The notes under the pieces are model-generated. The model was not told the DNA's origin and ran no database searches. It saw nothing but the letters and a program-made list of their open reading frames with translations. A program made the translations under genes and the position numbers. Positions 44,696-52,373 of a stretch of DNA of 64,000 nt are shown here, in pieces (the first letter of the stretch is position 1; the number at the start of each line of letters is the position of its first letter). Source of the stretch: JBBIMP01 sp037444305 (GTDB lineage Bacteria > Acidobacteriota > UBA6911); NCBI GenBank assembly GCA_037444305.1, contig JBBIMP010000031.1, forward strand, positions 1 to 64,000. The letters are read 5' to 3'.

Positions 44696-47103
44696 TGCCG
44701 GCCTCCGACATGGGCGGCAGCCCCCTCGTGCGCCGCGGGCTGCAGCCGGGCGGCCGGCGTGCGCGCGTAGGTTTCGTAGAGAGCCGCCAGCTGCGCTGCC
44801 AGCGCGTCCCAGCAGTAGTGCCGTTCCGCCGTCCTCCGGCCCTCTGCCCCCAGCCGTGCGGCGAGGCTGCGATCCCGGAACAGCGACAGGACCTGCGCGG
44901 CGAAATCGGAGGCCGCGTCCGCGATCAGCGCATTTGCCCCGTGACGGCAGCGGAGGCCGGCGCAACCGACGGAAGTGGCAACGACCGGCATGGCCATGCC
45001 CCAGGCCTCCAGGATCTTTCCGCGGATGCCGACACCAAGTCGCAGCGGGACGACGTAGACGGCGCTGTCGGCCATCAGCGGGCGGATGTCGGATACGAAT
45101 CCGGTCACCTGGACTCCGGGCAGTTCGCCCAGGGCCGCAATGGACTGTGGCGGCTTGCTCCCGACGATGAGCAACTCCGCCTCGGGAGCCTCGGCCCGGA
45201 TGCGGGGCAGCACCTCGCGGCAAAAGTAGATCATCGCGTCGACGTTGGGGTCGTGCTGGAACGCGCCCACGAATATCATCCGGTTGTCGGCGGTTCTCCC
45301 CGCCGCGGGGGTGAAGTATTCGAGATCCACGCCCGTGTTCACGACATGCAGCGGCAGCCCGTGGCAGAACCGGGCCAGCTCCGCCCGGTCGGGTTCCGTC
45401 ATGCAGATCGCGGCATCGGCGCCGCGGGTCAGGCGGATCTCGCGGTCGAGGACCTGCAGGTAGTTGTAAAGCCGGCGGACTTTCTGGACCGGGCTGCGCT
45501 CGTGCCGCATGCGCCGCGCGCAGGCGGCAAAGTCGACCTCGTGCTTGGTCAGCAGTGTGGGAATGCCGAGATGCCTGTTCGCGTAGCAGGCCATCTGCGT
45601 GTATTCGAGCTGGATCAGGTCGAAGTCGCGCTGTTCCAGCCGGCGGTCCAGGGCCTCCTGCATCCCCGGGGTGCGGAACTCGTCGAAGGGTTCGTAGGGG
45701 AAGAGCTGCCAGCGCAGCGGCGGCTGCCTCCGCATCGCCACGACCTCTTCGCACAACGCTTCCAGGCCGGGGAGAAACTCCCGCTCATCGTCCGCTTCGA
45801 GGAAGCTCAGCAGGGTGATCCGGTAGCGTTTCGACAGACGCGCCAGCAGCTGGAACATCCTGCCGGCGCCCGCGTGCCTGCCCAGGTGGGGCAGGTAGGC
45901 CGTCATCCACAGCATGCGCGGACGCCGGTCAGCGGCTCTTTCCACGGCGCCGTCGCCGGAGCCGGCCGCACTGCGAGCACGCCGCCAGGAGAAATAGGCG
46001 CCAGGGAACTCGAACAGGCGAAAGATCTCTTCGTCGCTTCGGAGCGCCGGCCGCCTCGATGCCAGCCGCCGGAGCTGCAGCACCGGGATGCGCAGCATGG
46101 CGCCGGCCAAACCCCACAGCACTCCCAGCCCGCGGTCGCGCGCCAGGCGGTAGCAGTTCAGGGGAAGGAGCAGGCAGTGGGCGGTGAGGCGGCGCCAGCT
46201 CGATATGTTCTTCCAGAAAAACAGGAGCTGGTTCCGCAGGACCAAGGCCTCCAGCCGGCCCGGCTCGAAGCGTCGGGAACTGGAGGCGCGGTGCCTGTGG
46301 TGGACGACCGACCCGGGGGCCATGCGCACGTCCCAGCCCTGCTTCCACGCGCGGTAGGAAAGGTCTGTGTCTTCCACGTAGGCGGGCGAGTAGAGCGGAT
46401 CGAACCCTCCCAGTTCCAGGAAGCGGCTGCGCCGGAAGGCGGAGGCGCCGCCCCCCGCCCAGAAGACGGGATAGAACGACCGTCCGGCGGGCGCGCCTTC
46501 CAGCGGCAGGTGGGTGTATTCGATCATGCCGAGACGGAAGCGCGCGGAGGTTTTTCCCGTCTCCTCGCGCCTGGCGGACGGATCCTGCAGGAAGATCTGG
46601 CTGGCAACCGCGAAGGTCTCGGGTTCGAAGGCCTCGAGCAGCGGCCTCAGAAATCCCCGGTCGACGGCCATGTCGTTGTTCAGCAGCACCACGATCTCGT
46701 TCCGGGCGGCGCGGACGCCGGCGTTGTTCCCCTCGCCGAATCCCAGGTTGGCCGGAAGTTCGAGCAGGCGGACCGACGGAAAATGCGCGCGGACGAATTC
46801 GCGCGAGCCGTCCGTGCTCCCGTTGTCCACGACGATGATCTCATGATCCAGACCATCGTGCGCGACCGCCCGCACGACGGAGGGGAGCCCCTCGGCCAGC
46901 AGGTCCTTCCCGTTCCAGTTCAGAATCACGATGCTGGCCGTCCCCTCGGCCGCCGGCGCGGGCACTTGCGTCTGGCTGCGGGAGGATCCGGCGAGGCGGC
47001 AGAGCAGGTTGCACACCAGGAGCGCAAAACCCGCCGGCGCCAGGAGCGGCAGCAGGAGCAGTGCGAGCAGCAGCAGGAGTAACCGGCGTGCCAGAAAGAT
47101 CAT
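44692..47103 (-). CDS. Membrane-anchored GT2-GT4 fusion glycosyltransferase
   Basis: The 803-residue protein starts with a membrane segment (LLLLLLALLLLPLLAPAGFALLVC, about 8-35). A GT2 domain at about 55-300 has IVILNWNGKDLLAEGLPSVV, EIIVVDNGSTDGS, IVVLLNNDMAVDRG and YVEDTDLSYRAWKQGWDVRM. A GT4 domain at about 410-790 starts MLWMTAYLPHLGRHAGAGRM and contains MIFVGAFQHDPNVDAMIYFC and VVPLRLGVGIRGKILEAWGM. Two sugars could be added in succession by one protein. ATG 47103 overlaps the Wzt stop as ATGA. Family members often occur beside exporters. Donor sugars are unknown. Confidence 0.9.
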   Translation of the reverse strand: MIFLARRLLLLLLALLLLPLLAPAGFALLVCNLLCRLAGSSRSQTQVPAPAAEGTASIVILNWNGKDLLAEGLPSVVRAVAHDGLDHEIIVVDNGSTDGSREFVRAHFPSVRLLELPANLGFGEGNNAGVRAARNEIVVLLNNDMAVDRGFLRPLLEAFEPETFAVASQIFLQDPSARREETGKTSARFRLGMIEYTHLPLEGAPAGRSFYPVFWAGGGASAFRRSRFLELGGFDPLYSPAYVEDTDLSYRAWKQGWDVRMAPGSVVHHRHRASSSRRFEPGRLEALVLRNQLLFFWKNISSWRRLTAHCLLLPLNCYRLARDRGLGVLWGLAGAMLRIPVLQLRRLASRRPALRSDEEIFRLFEFPGAYFSWRRARSAAGSGDGAVERAADRRPRMLWMTAYLPHLGRHAGAGRMFQLLARLSKRYRITLLSFLEADDEREFLPGLEALCEEVVAMRRQPPLRWQLFPYEPFDEFRTPGMQEALDRRLEQRDFDLIQLEYTQMACYANRHLGIPTLLTKHEVDFAACARRMRHERSPVQKVRRLYNYLQVLDREIRLTRGADAAICMTEPDRAELARFCHGLPLHVVNTGVDLEYFTPAAGRTADNRMIFVGAFQHDPNVDAMIYFCREVLPRIRAEAPEAELLIVGSKPPQSIAALGELPGVQVTGFVSDIRPLMADSAVYVVPLRLGVGIRGKILEAWGMAMPVVATSVGCAGLRCRHGANALIADAASDFAAQVLSLFRDRSLAARLGAEGRRTAERHYCWDALAAQLAALYETYARTPAARLQPAAHEGAAAHVGGRQ

Positions 47104-48458
47104 TTTTGCGTCCGCTCTGCGGCGTGCAGGCCGGGGGCACCGGCCTGCTGCCGTCCGGCGTCCTCCTCTCCCGGCGCAGAATCCCGCCCAATATGGTTCT
47201 TCACGCCGACATCCATTTTGAGCATCCCGTAGACAAGGGTATCCGACCTCAAGGTGAAAACGAGGGCGTTGTCGATCCAGTCGCACATGTCGTGCTGAAG
47301 AATGTTCCCCTTTGCCACAGCGGGGGAAACCGAATAGCTGCCGGGCGCCAGGTGCGGCATTGCCAGTTCGAAGTCGCTGGTCACGACCTGCCCCCGGGTG
47401 ACGGCGGGAAGCGCCCTTCCGGCAAATGAGGTGTTGCACGCGGAGACTTCCACCCCGAGGCGATCCCGCAGAGTGTAGCCGAGAATCGGCTGGCGGATGT
47501 CGGCCCCGAACCGGGCGGATATGCGGATGACCGCAATCTGCCCCCCGCAAAGCTCGTGCACGGCCTTCCGCGCCTCATCCAGCAGTTCCACGCCCAGGAT
47601 CTCCGCCTCTCCGTTTCCGAAGCGGTGGTCGATGTTGGGGATAGTGCGCGCCACGGGCATCTCACTGCCCGATGGCTCCGCGAATTGCACCTCCGGATCG
47701 CCTTCGTCGCAGCCTCCATAGCGGCGCTCGCGCTCGAAGATCAGGGCGCGGTACTTCTGCACGACGGCGTCGGGAGCGCCCTCCTCCAGCAGCCGCCCGC
47801 CGTCGAGCAGGATGGCACGGTCGCAGAACTTGGTGACCGCATCCAGGTCGTGCGTGACGAGCACGGTCGTCTTGCCGGCGCTGCGCAGCCGGTTCATGCG
47901 GTTCATGCAGCGATGCTGGAAGATGAGGTCGCCGACGGCGAGCGCCTCGTCCACCAGGAGGATGTCCGGGTCGACGTTGACGGCGACGGCGAACGCCAGC
48001 CGCATGAACATGCCGCTGGAATAGGTCTTTACCGGCTGATCGATGAACTCGCCGATCTCGGCGAAACGGGCGATTTCGGGGAAGCGCTCCCGCATGTCGT
48101 GGGTGTCGAAGCCCAGGATCGCCCCGTTCATGTAAACGTTTTCCCGGCCGGTGAACTCCGGGTTGAAGCCGGAGCCCAGCTCGAGCAGGGCCGATACCTT
48201 GCCGTCGACGTGGCAGTCGCCGCGCGTCTGGCGCAGGATGCCGGCGAGAATCTGCAGGAGGGTGCTCTTGCCGGAGCCGTTCTGGCCGATCACGCCGAGC
48301 GTCTGGCCGGGGTGCACCTCAAAGGAGACGTCGCGCAGGGCCCAGAATTCCCGGTGGAGCGGCTTGCGCGCCAGGCGCAGGATCTCGAGCAGCTTGTCCG
48401 CCGACCGGTCGTAGATCGCGTATTTTTTCGACAGGTGGTGGATCCTTATCGCCGGCAT
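47100..48458 (-). CDS. wzt: ABC-type polysaccharide exporter ATPase with glycan-binding C-domain (Wzt)
   Basis: The 452-residue protein has an ATPase domain (about 1-235) with Walker A GQNGSGKS at 58-65. The Wzt-type region FNPEFTGRENVYMNGAILGF, the signature YSSGMFMRLAFAVAV and Walker B DILLVDEALAVGD follow. Residues from about 265 form a Wzt C-terminal domain with an immunoglobulin-like fold (LGVELLDEARKAVHELCGGQIAVIRI) that in known systems recognises the glycan end. The start overlaps the Wzm stop by one base. It exports an undecaprenyl-linked glycan across the inner membrane. Confidence 0.93.
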   Translation of the reverse strand: MPAIRIHHLSKKYAIYDRSADKLLEILRLARKPLHREFWALRDVSFEVHPGQTLGVIGQNGSGKSTLLQILAGILRQTRGDCHVDGKVSALLELGSGFNPEFTGRENVYMNGAILGFDTHDMRERFPEIARFAEIGEFIDQPVKTYSSGMFMRLAFAVAVNVDPDILLVDEALAVGDLIFQHRCMNRMNRLRSAGKTTVLVTHDLDAVTKFCDRAILLDGGRLLEEGAPDAVVQKYRALIFERERRYGGCDEGDPEVQFAEPSGSEMPVARTIPNIDHRFGNGEAEILGVELLDEARKAVHELCGGQIAVIRISARFGADIRQPILGYTLRDRLGVEVSACNTSFAGRALPAVTRGQVVTSDFELAMPHLAPGSYSVSPAVAKGNILQHDMCDWIDNALVFTLRSDTLVYGMLKMDVGVKNHIGRDSAPGEEDAGRQQAGAPGLHAAERTQK

Positions 48459-49306
48459 CAGAGAACGTCCGCGAATTCACGCTTGGTGTGCCGGAAGAAA
48501 AGCCCTCCGGCGACGAAGACCAGAAAGGAAACGGCGGCTAGCAGCGCGAGCACGCCCAGGTCGGGCATCCGCATGCGCAGCAGGCAATCCCGGTATCCGG
48601 TCACGATGTGAGCCATCGGGTTCAGGGTCAGGAGAAACGCCAGCCCCTGCGGGAACCTGTCCGGTGAATAGAAAATGGGGGTGAACCAGAACCAGAAGGT
48701 CAGGATGACGCTCAGGACCTGGGAGACATCCCTCACGAACACGTTGAGCCCCGCGACCAGCCAGGAGATGCCGAGCGTGAACAGCATCATGCAGGCGAGG
48801 TAGAGCGGGACGAGCAGCATGAAGACGCTGATCTTGCCCGCCGTGAACAGGATCACCGCCAGCAGGATCACGAAGCCGATGATGTGATTGACCAACCCCG
48901 CAAGGAGCGTCGTGAGCGGAAGGATCTCGGTGGGGAACAGGGTCTTGGTCACGAGGTTGGCGTTGTCGATCACGACCGTGCTCGACCGCTGGAGGGTGTC
49001 CTGGAAGAAGAGCCAGGGGAGGATGCTGCAGAAGAGGAACACCCAGAACTTGGAGGTGCCGCTGTCCGGCAATGGACGCATGCCGAAGATGACCGAGAAG
49101 ACGAAGGTGTAGCTCACCAGGAGCACGATCGGGTGGATGACGCTCCAGAAGAAACCCATGAAGGAGCCGATGTAGCGGGCTTTCAGGTCGCGGATCACGA
49201 AGCTGCGGATGAGGCTGCGCTGGAGGTAGAGCTTGCGCAGAAATGTGTTCAGGATGATCCACGGCGCCAGGGCCGTGTGGATCCTCGCGCCCGCTTGCAT
49301 CGCCAC
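48458..49306 (-). CDS. wzm: ABC-type polysaccharide exporter permease (Wzm)
   Basis: The 282-residue protein has about six membrane helices of the ABC-2 type. SFVIRDLKARYIGSFMGFFWSVIHPIVLLVSYTFVFSVIFG at the start is characteristic. Later LPWLFFQDTLQRSSTVVIDNANLVTKTLFPTEILPL, LSVILTFWFWFTPIFYSPD and LNPMAHIVTGYRDCLL fit Wzm/TagG. GTG 49306 and ATG 49300 are alternatives; GGGGGG five bases before the ATG favours the latter, and the two differ by two residues. It is the first gene of the exporter-glycosyltransferase operon. Confidence 0.93.
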   Translation of the reverse strand: MAMQAGARIHTALAPWIILNTFLRKLYLQRSLIRSFVIRDLKARYIGSFMGFFWSVIHPIVLLVSYTFVFSVIFGMRPLPDSGTSKFWVFLFCSILPWLFFQDTLQRSSTVVIDNANLVTKTLFPTEILPLTTLLAGLVNHIIGFVILLAVILFTAGKISVFMLLVPLYLACMMLFTLGISWLVAGLNVFVRDVSQVLSVILTFWFWFTPIFYSPDRFPQGLAFLLTLNPMAHIVTGYRDCLLRMRMPDLGVLALLAAVSFLVFVAGGLFFRHTKREFADVL

Positions 49307-49400
49307 CCCCCACGTACTGCCAATTCCGCAAAATCTTGCCCGCGCGCGAAGGCGACTCCACTGGAGCGGCTCCTCGCTGCCCTATCTGCCGAGTGTGCCT

Positions 49401-49515
49401 GCCGGCGGGGAGTCAACGGAGCCCGGAGCGATAGCGACGGGTCGCGTCACTTGGCTGGGTTGCCTGACCGCTCACTGGCGTTTGCGGCTCCGTTTGCCGC
49501 GTCCCTTCAATACGG
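49401..49515. repeat. Interspersed repeat, inverted copy
   Basis: The minus strand of this stretch contains AGTGAGCGGTCAGGCAACCC, GTGACGCGACCCGTCGCTA and TCGCTCCGGGCTCCGTTGAC, matching the plus-strand copies at 19699-19875 and 36226-36420. It lies upstream of wzm. From here to 49945 the DNA holds this repeat, a copy of the pckG 3' end and the padR control region, but no gene of its own. Confidence 0.82.
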
Positions 49516-49737
49516 CTTTCCTCGGTTGCAGCTAGGCTGCGCTGTGAGGGGAAGCATTATAACAAACATCCGGCAGCCGCAATCCAAGCAAATCGGCGGA
49601 GCGGATCCTCGCGTGCCCTGTCATGTCTGTTGCCATTTGCCATGAGATTGCTTGACTGTCTGAAGATCTTGACTGTCCACAAACCGGTGATCTCCGGTTC
49701 GGGAATTATACGCTTTTTTTGGAGCATCTGTTATGGC

Positions 49738-49790
49738 GGGCGCTGAGTTTATCCAACCGCTTTTTCAGCGCCTCCCGCATCCGATCGCCT
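49738..49790 (-). pseudogene. Diverged copy of the pckG 3' end
   Basis: The minus strand encodes GDRMREALKKRLDKLSAR, against GDRMPEALKKQLDKLRAR at the end of PEP carboxykinase (52374-54182). Nucleotide identity over about 53 bases is roughly four fifths, with the run CTTTTTCAGCGCCTCC shared on the plus strand. Orientation is the same as pckG. The two copies flank the padR-membrane protein pair and the repeat block. Confidence 0.65.
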
Positions 49791-49866
49791 GTTGCCCGCC
49801 TGCTGAAACCAGCCGTGGAGGATCGGGATCTCCGAGGCCGGGACCGGCGGGGTGCTCGCCGGTGTC

Positions 49867-49907
49867 TTGACATACATAGAGGCGCAATGTAAAGTGCATC
49901 TATGTAT
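49867..49907 (+). promoter_or_regulatory. padR promoter with overlapping inverted-repeat operator
   Basis: TTGACA (49867-49872), 17 bases, TAAAGT (49890-49895) form a good sigma-70-type promoter. The perfect inverted repeat ATACATAGA (49872-49880) / TCTATGTAT (49899-49907) lies over the spacer and just past the -10 box. It is rich in the ATGTA-like half-sites that PadR proteins bind. The padR start is about 40 bases downstream, so autorepression is likely. Confidence 0.6.
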
Positions 49908-49945
49908 AGATCGGTCCCACTTTTGATCGTGCGAGCCACCGGCCC

Positions 49946-50299
49946 ATGAACATCGGCAAGGACCTTGTTGCCGCCTCCTCCACCCCGCTGATCCTGGCCA
50001 TCCTCAGCGAGGGTGAGAGCTACGGTTACGCTATCATCAAGCGCGTGGCTGAGCTCTCCGGCGGAGAGCTCCAGTGGACGGACGGCATGCTGTACCCGGT
50101 GCTGCACCGCCTCGAGCGCAACGGCTTCGTGAAGGCCTTCTGGGGGCGGTCGGAGACCGGGCGGCGGCGAAAGTACTACCGGCTGACCGAAAGCGGCGAA
50201 GGGGAGCTGGCGAGCCAGCGGCGGCAGTGGATGGTGGTGGATTCTGCGCTGCGCCGCACGCCTTTCAAGACATTCCAACTGTTGCCTCAGGGAGGCTGA
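49946..50299 (+). CDS. PadR-family transcriptional regulator
   Basis: The 117-residue winged-helix protein shows STPLILAILSEGESYGYAIIKRVAELSGGELQWTDGMLYPVLHRLERNGFV and GRRRKYYRLTESGEGEL, the PadR wing and recognition helix. It lacks a long C-terminal dimer domain and belongs to the short PadR-s2 group. The gene is directly followed by a permease-prefix membrane protein (three bases apart), a pairing common in Acidobacteriota. It probably represses this operon through the palindrome upstream and responds to a small molecule or membrane stress that cannot be read from the sequence. Confidence 0.92.
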   Translation: MNIGKDLVAASSTPLILAILSEGESYGYAIIKRVAELSGGELQWTDGMLYPVLHRLERNGFVKAFWGRSETGRRRKYYRLTESGEGELASQRRQWMVVDSALRRTPFKTFQLLPQGG

Positions 50300-50302
50300 C
50301 CC

Positions 50303-51697
50303 GTGTCTCAGGAAACCGACAACCGCAAGGAAGGGGTGCGCATCTCGCTGGAGGAAGGTATCGCCGAGTGGCGCTCGTACGTCCGGCGCCGGCAGGCGAT
50401 CCACACCGTGGACGCGGACGAACTGGAAGATCACCTTCGCAGCCAGGCGAGCGCGCTCACGGAGGCCGGGCTGGCGGAGGACGAGGCGTTCCTCATCGCC
50501 GTGAAGCGCATCGGAGATCTCGACGAGCTCTCCCGCGAGTTTGCCCGGGAGCACTCGGAACGGCTCTGGAAGCGGCTCGTCGTCGCGCCCGACACCGGCG
50601 GAGGGATCGGGGTCGACCTCCGGGAAGCACTGATCGCGGTCGCCCTGGCCGCCGCGGCTGCCGTGGCCATCAAGATCCCGCAGCTGTTCGGCGTAAGGAT
50701 GCAGGTGGACCAGGAGTTGCCGGAGTTTTATTTCCGCAATCTCAGCCTCTTCGTGCTCCCTTTCCTGGCCGCGTTCTTTGCCTGGAAACGGTCCCTCGCG
50801 CCGCTGGGCCGGCTGTGGCTGGCTGCGCCGTTCGCAGTGGCAGCCGCAGTGATTAATCTCATGCCGTTTGCGTCTCATGGAGACACCCAGGTCCTGGCTG
50901 CGCTGCACCTGCCCATCGCACTGTGGCTCGCCGCGGGCTACGCGTACGCTGCCGGCCGCTGGCGCGATCACGACCGGCGCATGAACTACGTACGCTTCTC
51001 CGGCGAGTGGTTCATTTACTACGCGCTGCTCGCCCTGGGAGGCGGCGTGCTGATGGGGCTCACCGGTTTTGTCTTCAGCGCCATCGGCCTGAAGCCGGAG
51101 ACGCTCCTTTTCACCTGGATCCTGCCCTGCGGCGCCGTCGGCGCCGTGATCATCGCGGCGTGGCTCGTGGAGGCCAAGCAGAGCGTCATCGAGAACATGG
51201 CGCCGGTGCTGACGCTCATCTTCACGCCGCTCTTCACCCTGCTGCTGCTGGCGTTCCTGGCGACCATGGCGTGGACCGGGAGCGGCATCGCCATCGGGCG
51301 GGAGGAGCTCATCGGTTTCGACCTGCTGCTGGTGGTGGTGGCGGGTCTGGTCCTCTATGCCATCTCCGCCCGGGATCCGCAGAAACGCCCGGGGCTTTTC
51401 GACGCGCTGCAGTTCCTTCTCATCGTTTGCGCCCTGCTCGTGGACGCCATCGCCCTGTGGGCCATTGCCGCCCGCATTTCCGAGTTCGGGTTCAGCCCCA
51501 ACAAGGTCGCGGCGCTGGGTGAGAACATCATCCTGCTGGTAACACTCGGCTGGTCTGCCGTCCTCTACGCGCGATTTCTCGCAGGGCGCGCGTCGTTCGC
51601 GAGGCTGGAGCGCTGGCAGACGGCGTACCTCCCCGTCTACGCGGTGTGGGCGTGGGTGGTGGTCATCATTTTTCCGCCGCTGTTCGGGTTCCGGTAG
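50303..51697 (+). CDS. Permease-prefix-domain multi-pass membrane protein
   Basis: The 464-residue protein starts with a cytoplasmic domain of about 85 residues (ISLEEGIAEWRSYVRRRQAIHTVDADELEDHLR, AFLIAVKRIGDLDELSREFAREHSERLWKRL), the permease prefix found before MacB/FtsX proteins. Here it is followed by about ten membrane helices instead of a permease domain. There is no ATP-binding motif. It is cotranscribed with padR. Function unknown; a membrane stress or transport role is only a guess from the pairing. Confidence 0.8.
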   Translation: MSQETDNRKEGVRISLEEGIAEWRSYVRRRQAIHTVDADELEDHLRSQASALTEAGLAEDEAFLIAVKRIGDLDELSREFAREHSERLWKRLVVAPDTGGGIGVDLREALIAVALAAAAAVAIKIPQLFGVRMQVDQELPEFYFRNLSLFVLPFLAAFFAWKRSLAPLGRLWLAAPFAVAAAVINLMPFASHGDTQVLAALHLPIALWLAAGYAYAAGRWRDHDRRMNYVRFSGEWFIYYALLALGGGVLMGLTGFVFSAIGLKPETLLFTWILPCGAVGAVIIAAWLVEAKQSVIENMAPVLTLIFTPLFTLLLLAFLATMAWTGSGIAIGREELIGFDLLLVVVAGLVLYAISARDPQKRPGLFDALQFLLIVCALLVDAIALWAIAARISEFGFSPNKVAALGENIILLVTLGWSAVLYARFLAGRASFARLERWQTAYLPVYAVWAWVVVIIFPPLFGFR

Positions 51698-51731
51698 GCG
51701 GGAGTTTCGGGAACAGGCGCGAATGGCGCTT

Positions 51732-51853
51732 AGTTTCTGTCGCAAAACGCCCTATTTTGGCGAGATGGAGGTTATGTTCGAGCCGTAAGCCTTTTGTTTT
51801 CAATGCGGCCATTGTCCCCGCATTGCCGAATACCGAGTTTCGCGACAGAAACT
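51732..51853. mobile_element. MITE-like element with 17-base terminal inverted repeats
   Basis: AGTTTCTGTCGCAAAAC at the left end (51732-51748) matches the reverse complement of the right end (51837-51853) with one mismatch; the outer 12 bases are perfect. The 122-base element has no coding potential. No target duplication of clear length was found. It lies after the membrane-protein gene and before a block of hairpins. Confidence 0.5.
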
Positions 51854-51929
51854 GGTTAAGGGCGGTCGAAATCGCCTGGTAACGTCGCCAAATCAATTGC
51901 TTAAGCCCCGAAGTTTAGGCGCGGGAAAG

Positions 51930-52085
51930 CCCAGGGCGTGAGCCCTGGGTTGTCGGTGAATGCCGGGATTGAGCCCTGCAAGGGCAGCACAGCCGGTGTC
52001 GCCCTTGCAGGGCTCCTCTTTCCCCTTTTCCCTCCTTACCCAGGGCTTGCGCCCTGGGCTTTCCTGTTGGACCCCTTCGGGGTCC
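51930..52085. repeat. Block of nested GC-rich palindromes
   Basis: Four stem-loops occur in 156 bases. CCCAGGGC-GTGA-GCCCTGGG is at 51930-51949. GAGCCCTGCAAGGGC (51971-51985) pairs with GCCCTTGCAGGGCTC (52001-52015). CCCAGGGC-TTGC-GCCCTGGG is at 52039-52058, and GGACCCC-TTC-GGGGTCC at 52069-52085. The first and third hairpins have the same stem. The block continues into the 76-base repeat (52059-52134) that is also found at 1-76. Confidence 0.85.
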
Positions 52086-52134
52086 TCGATTCCTTGATTA
52101 AGCGCCATTCGGGACAGACGCCATAACCTCGAAA
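52059..52134. repeat. Palindromic intergenic repeat, copy 2
   Basis: It matches 1-76 at about 92 percent. One difference in the GGACCC hairpin is compensated on the opposite arm. This copy shows that the repeat extends leftward into the palindrome block, whereas copy 1 is cut by the window edge. Its last 16 bases are the left arm of the inverted-repeat element 52119-52228. Confidence 0.85.
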
Positions 52135-52228
52135 CTCAAGTCGCCTGAGAGGCGAAGGCGAAGTCCCCACGCATTTCTCCAATCGCCAGCGGCAGGGACA
52201 CTGGAGGGCTGGTTTCGAGGTTATGGCG
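52119..52228. repeat. 110-base element bounded by perfect 16-base inverted arms
   Basis: CGCCATAACCTCGAAA (52119-52134) and TTTCGAGGTTATGGCG (52213-52228) are exact inverted copies; a third copy of the 16-mer is at 61-76. The enclosed 78 bases carry no open reading frame of note. In the window-start copy the arm is followed by other sequence, so the enclosed part is either specific to this locus or lost there. Confidence 0.75.
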
Positions 52229-52280
52229 TTTTTCCCCGAAATCTGTTCAGCGGTTTTTCGCGGCGGCGGAATGCAGCCGG

Positions 52281-52349
52281 GGAAAACAAACGGCGCCCTG
52301 GGCGGGCACGGCGGGGTGTCTCCATCCCTATGTGTTTCGCCCAGGGCGC
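52281..52349 (-). terminator. Probable terminator of pckG
   Basis: On the minus strand GCGCCCTGGGCG (52349-52338) pairs with CGCCCAGGGCGC (52304-52293), a perfect 12-bp stem with a 33-base loop. It is followed by CGTTTGTTTTCC. It begins about 25 bases after the pckG stop. The large loop is unusual, but the stem and T-rich tail fit an intrinsic terminator. Confidence 0.6.
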
Positions 52350-52373
52350 AGCGGTTTCAGTCGCAGTGGCCGG

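Noticed and set aside
49706..51745. Long minus-strand reading frame opposite padR and the membrane protein
   Set aside because: Its bulk is a shadow of the membrane protein gene. Only its last codons are meaningful, as the pckG 3'-end copy.
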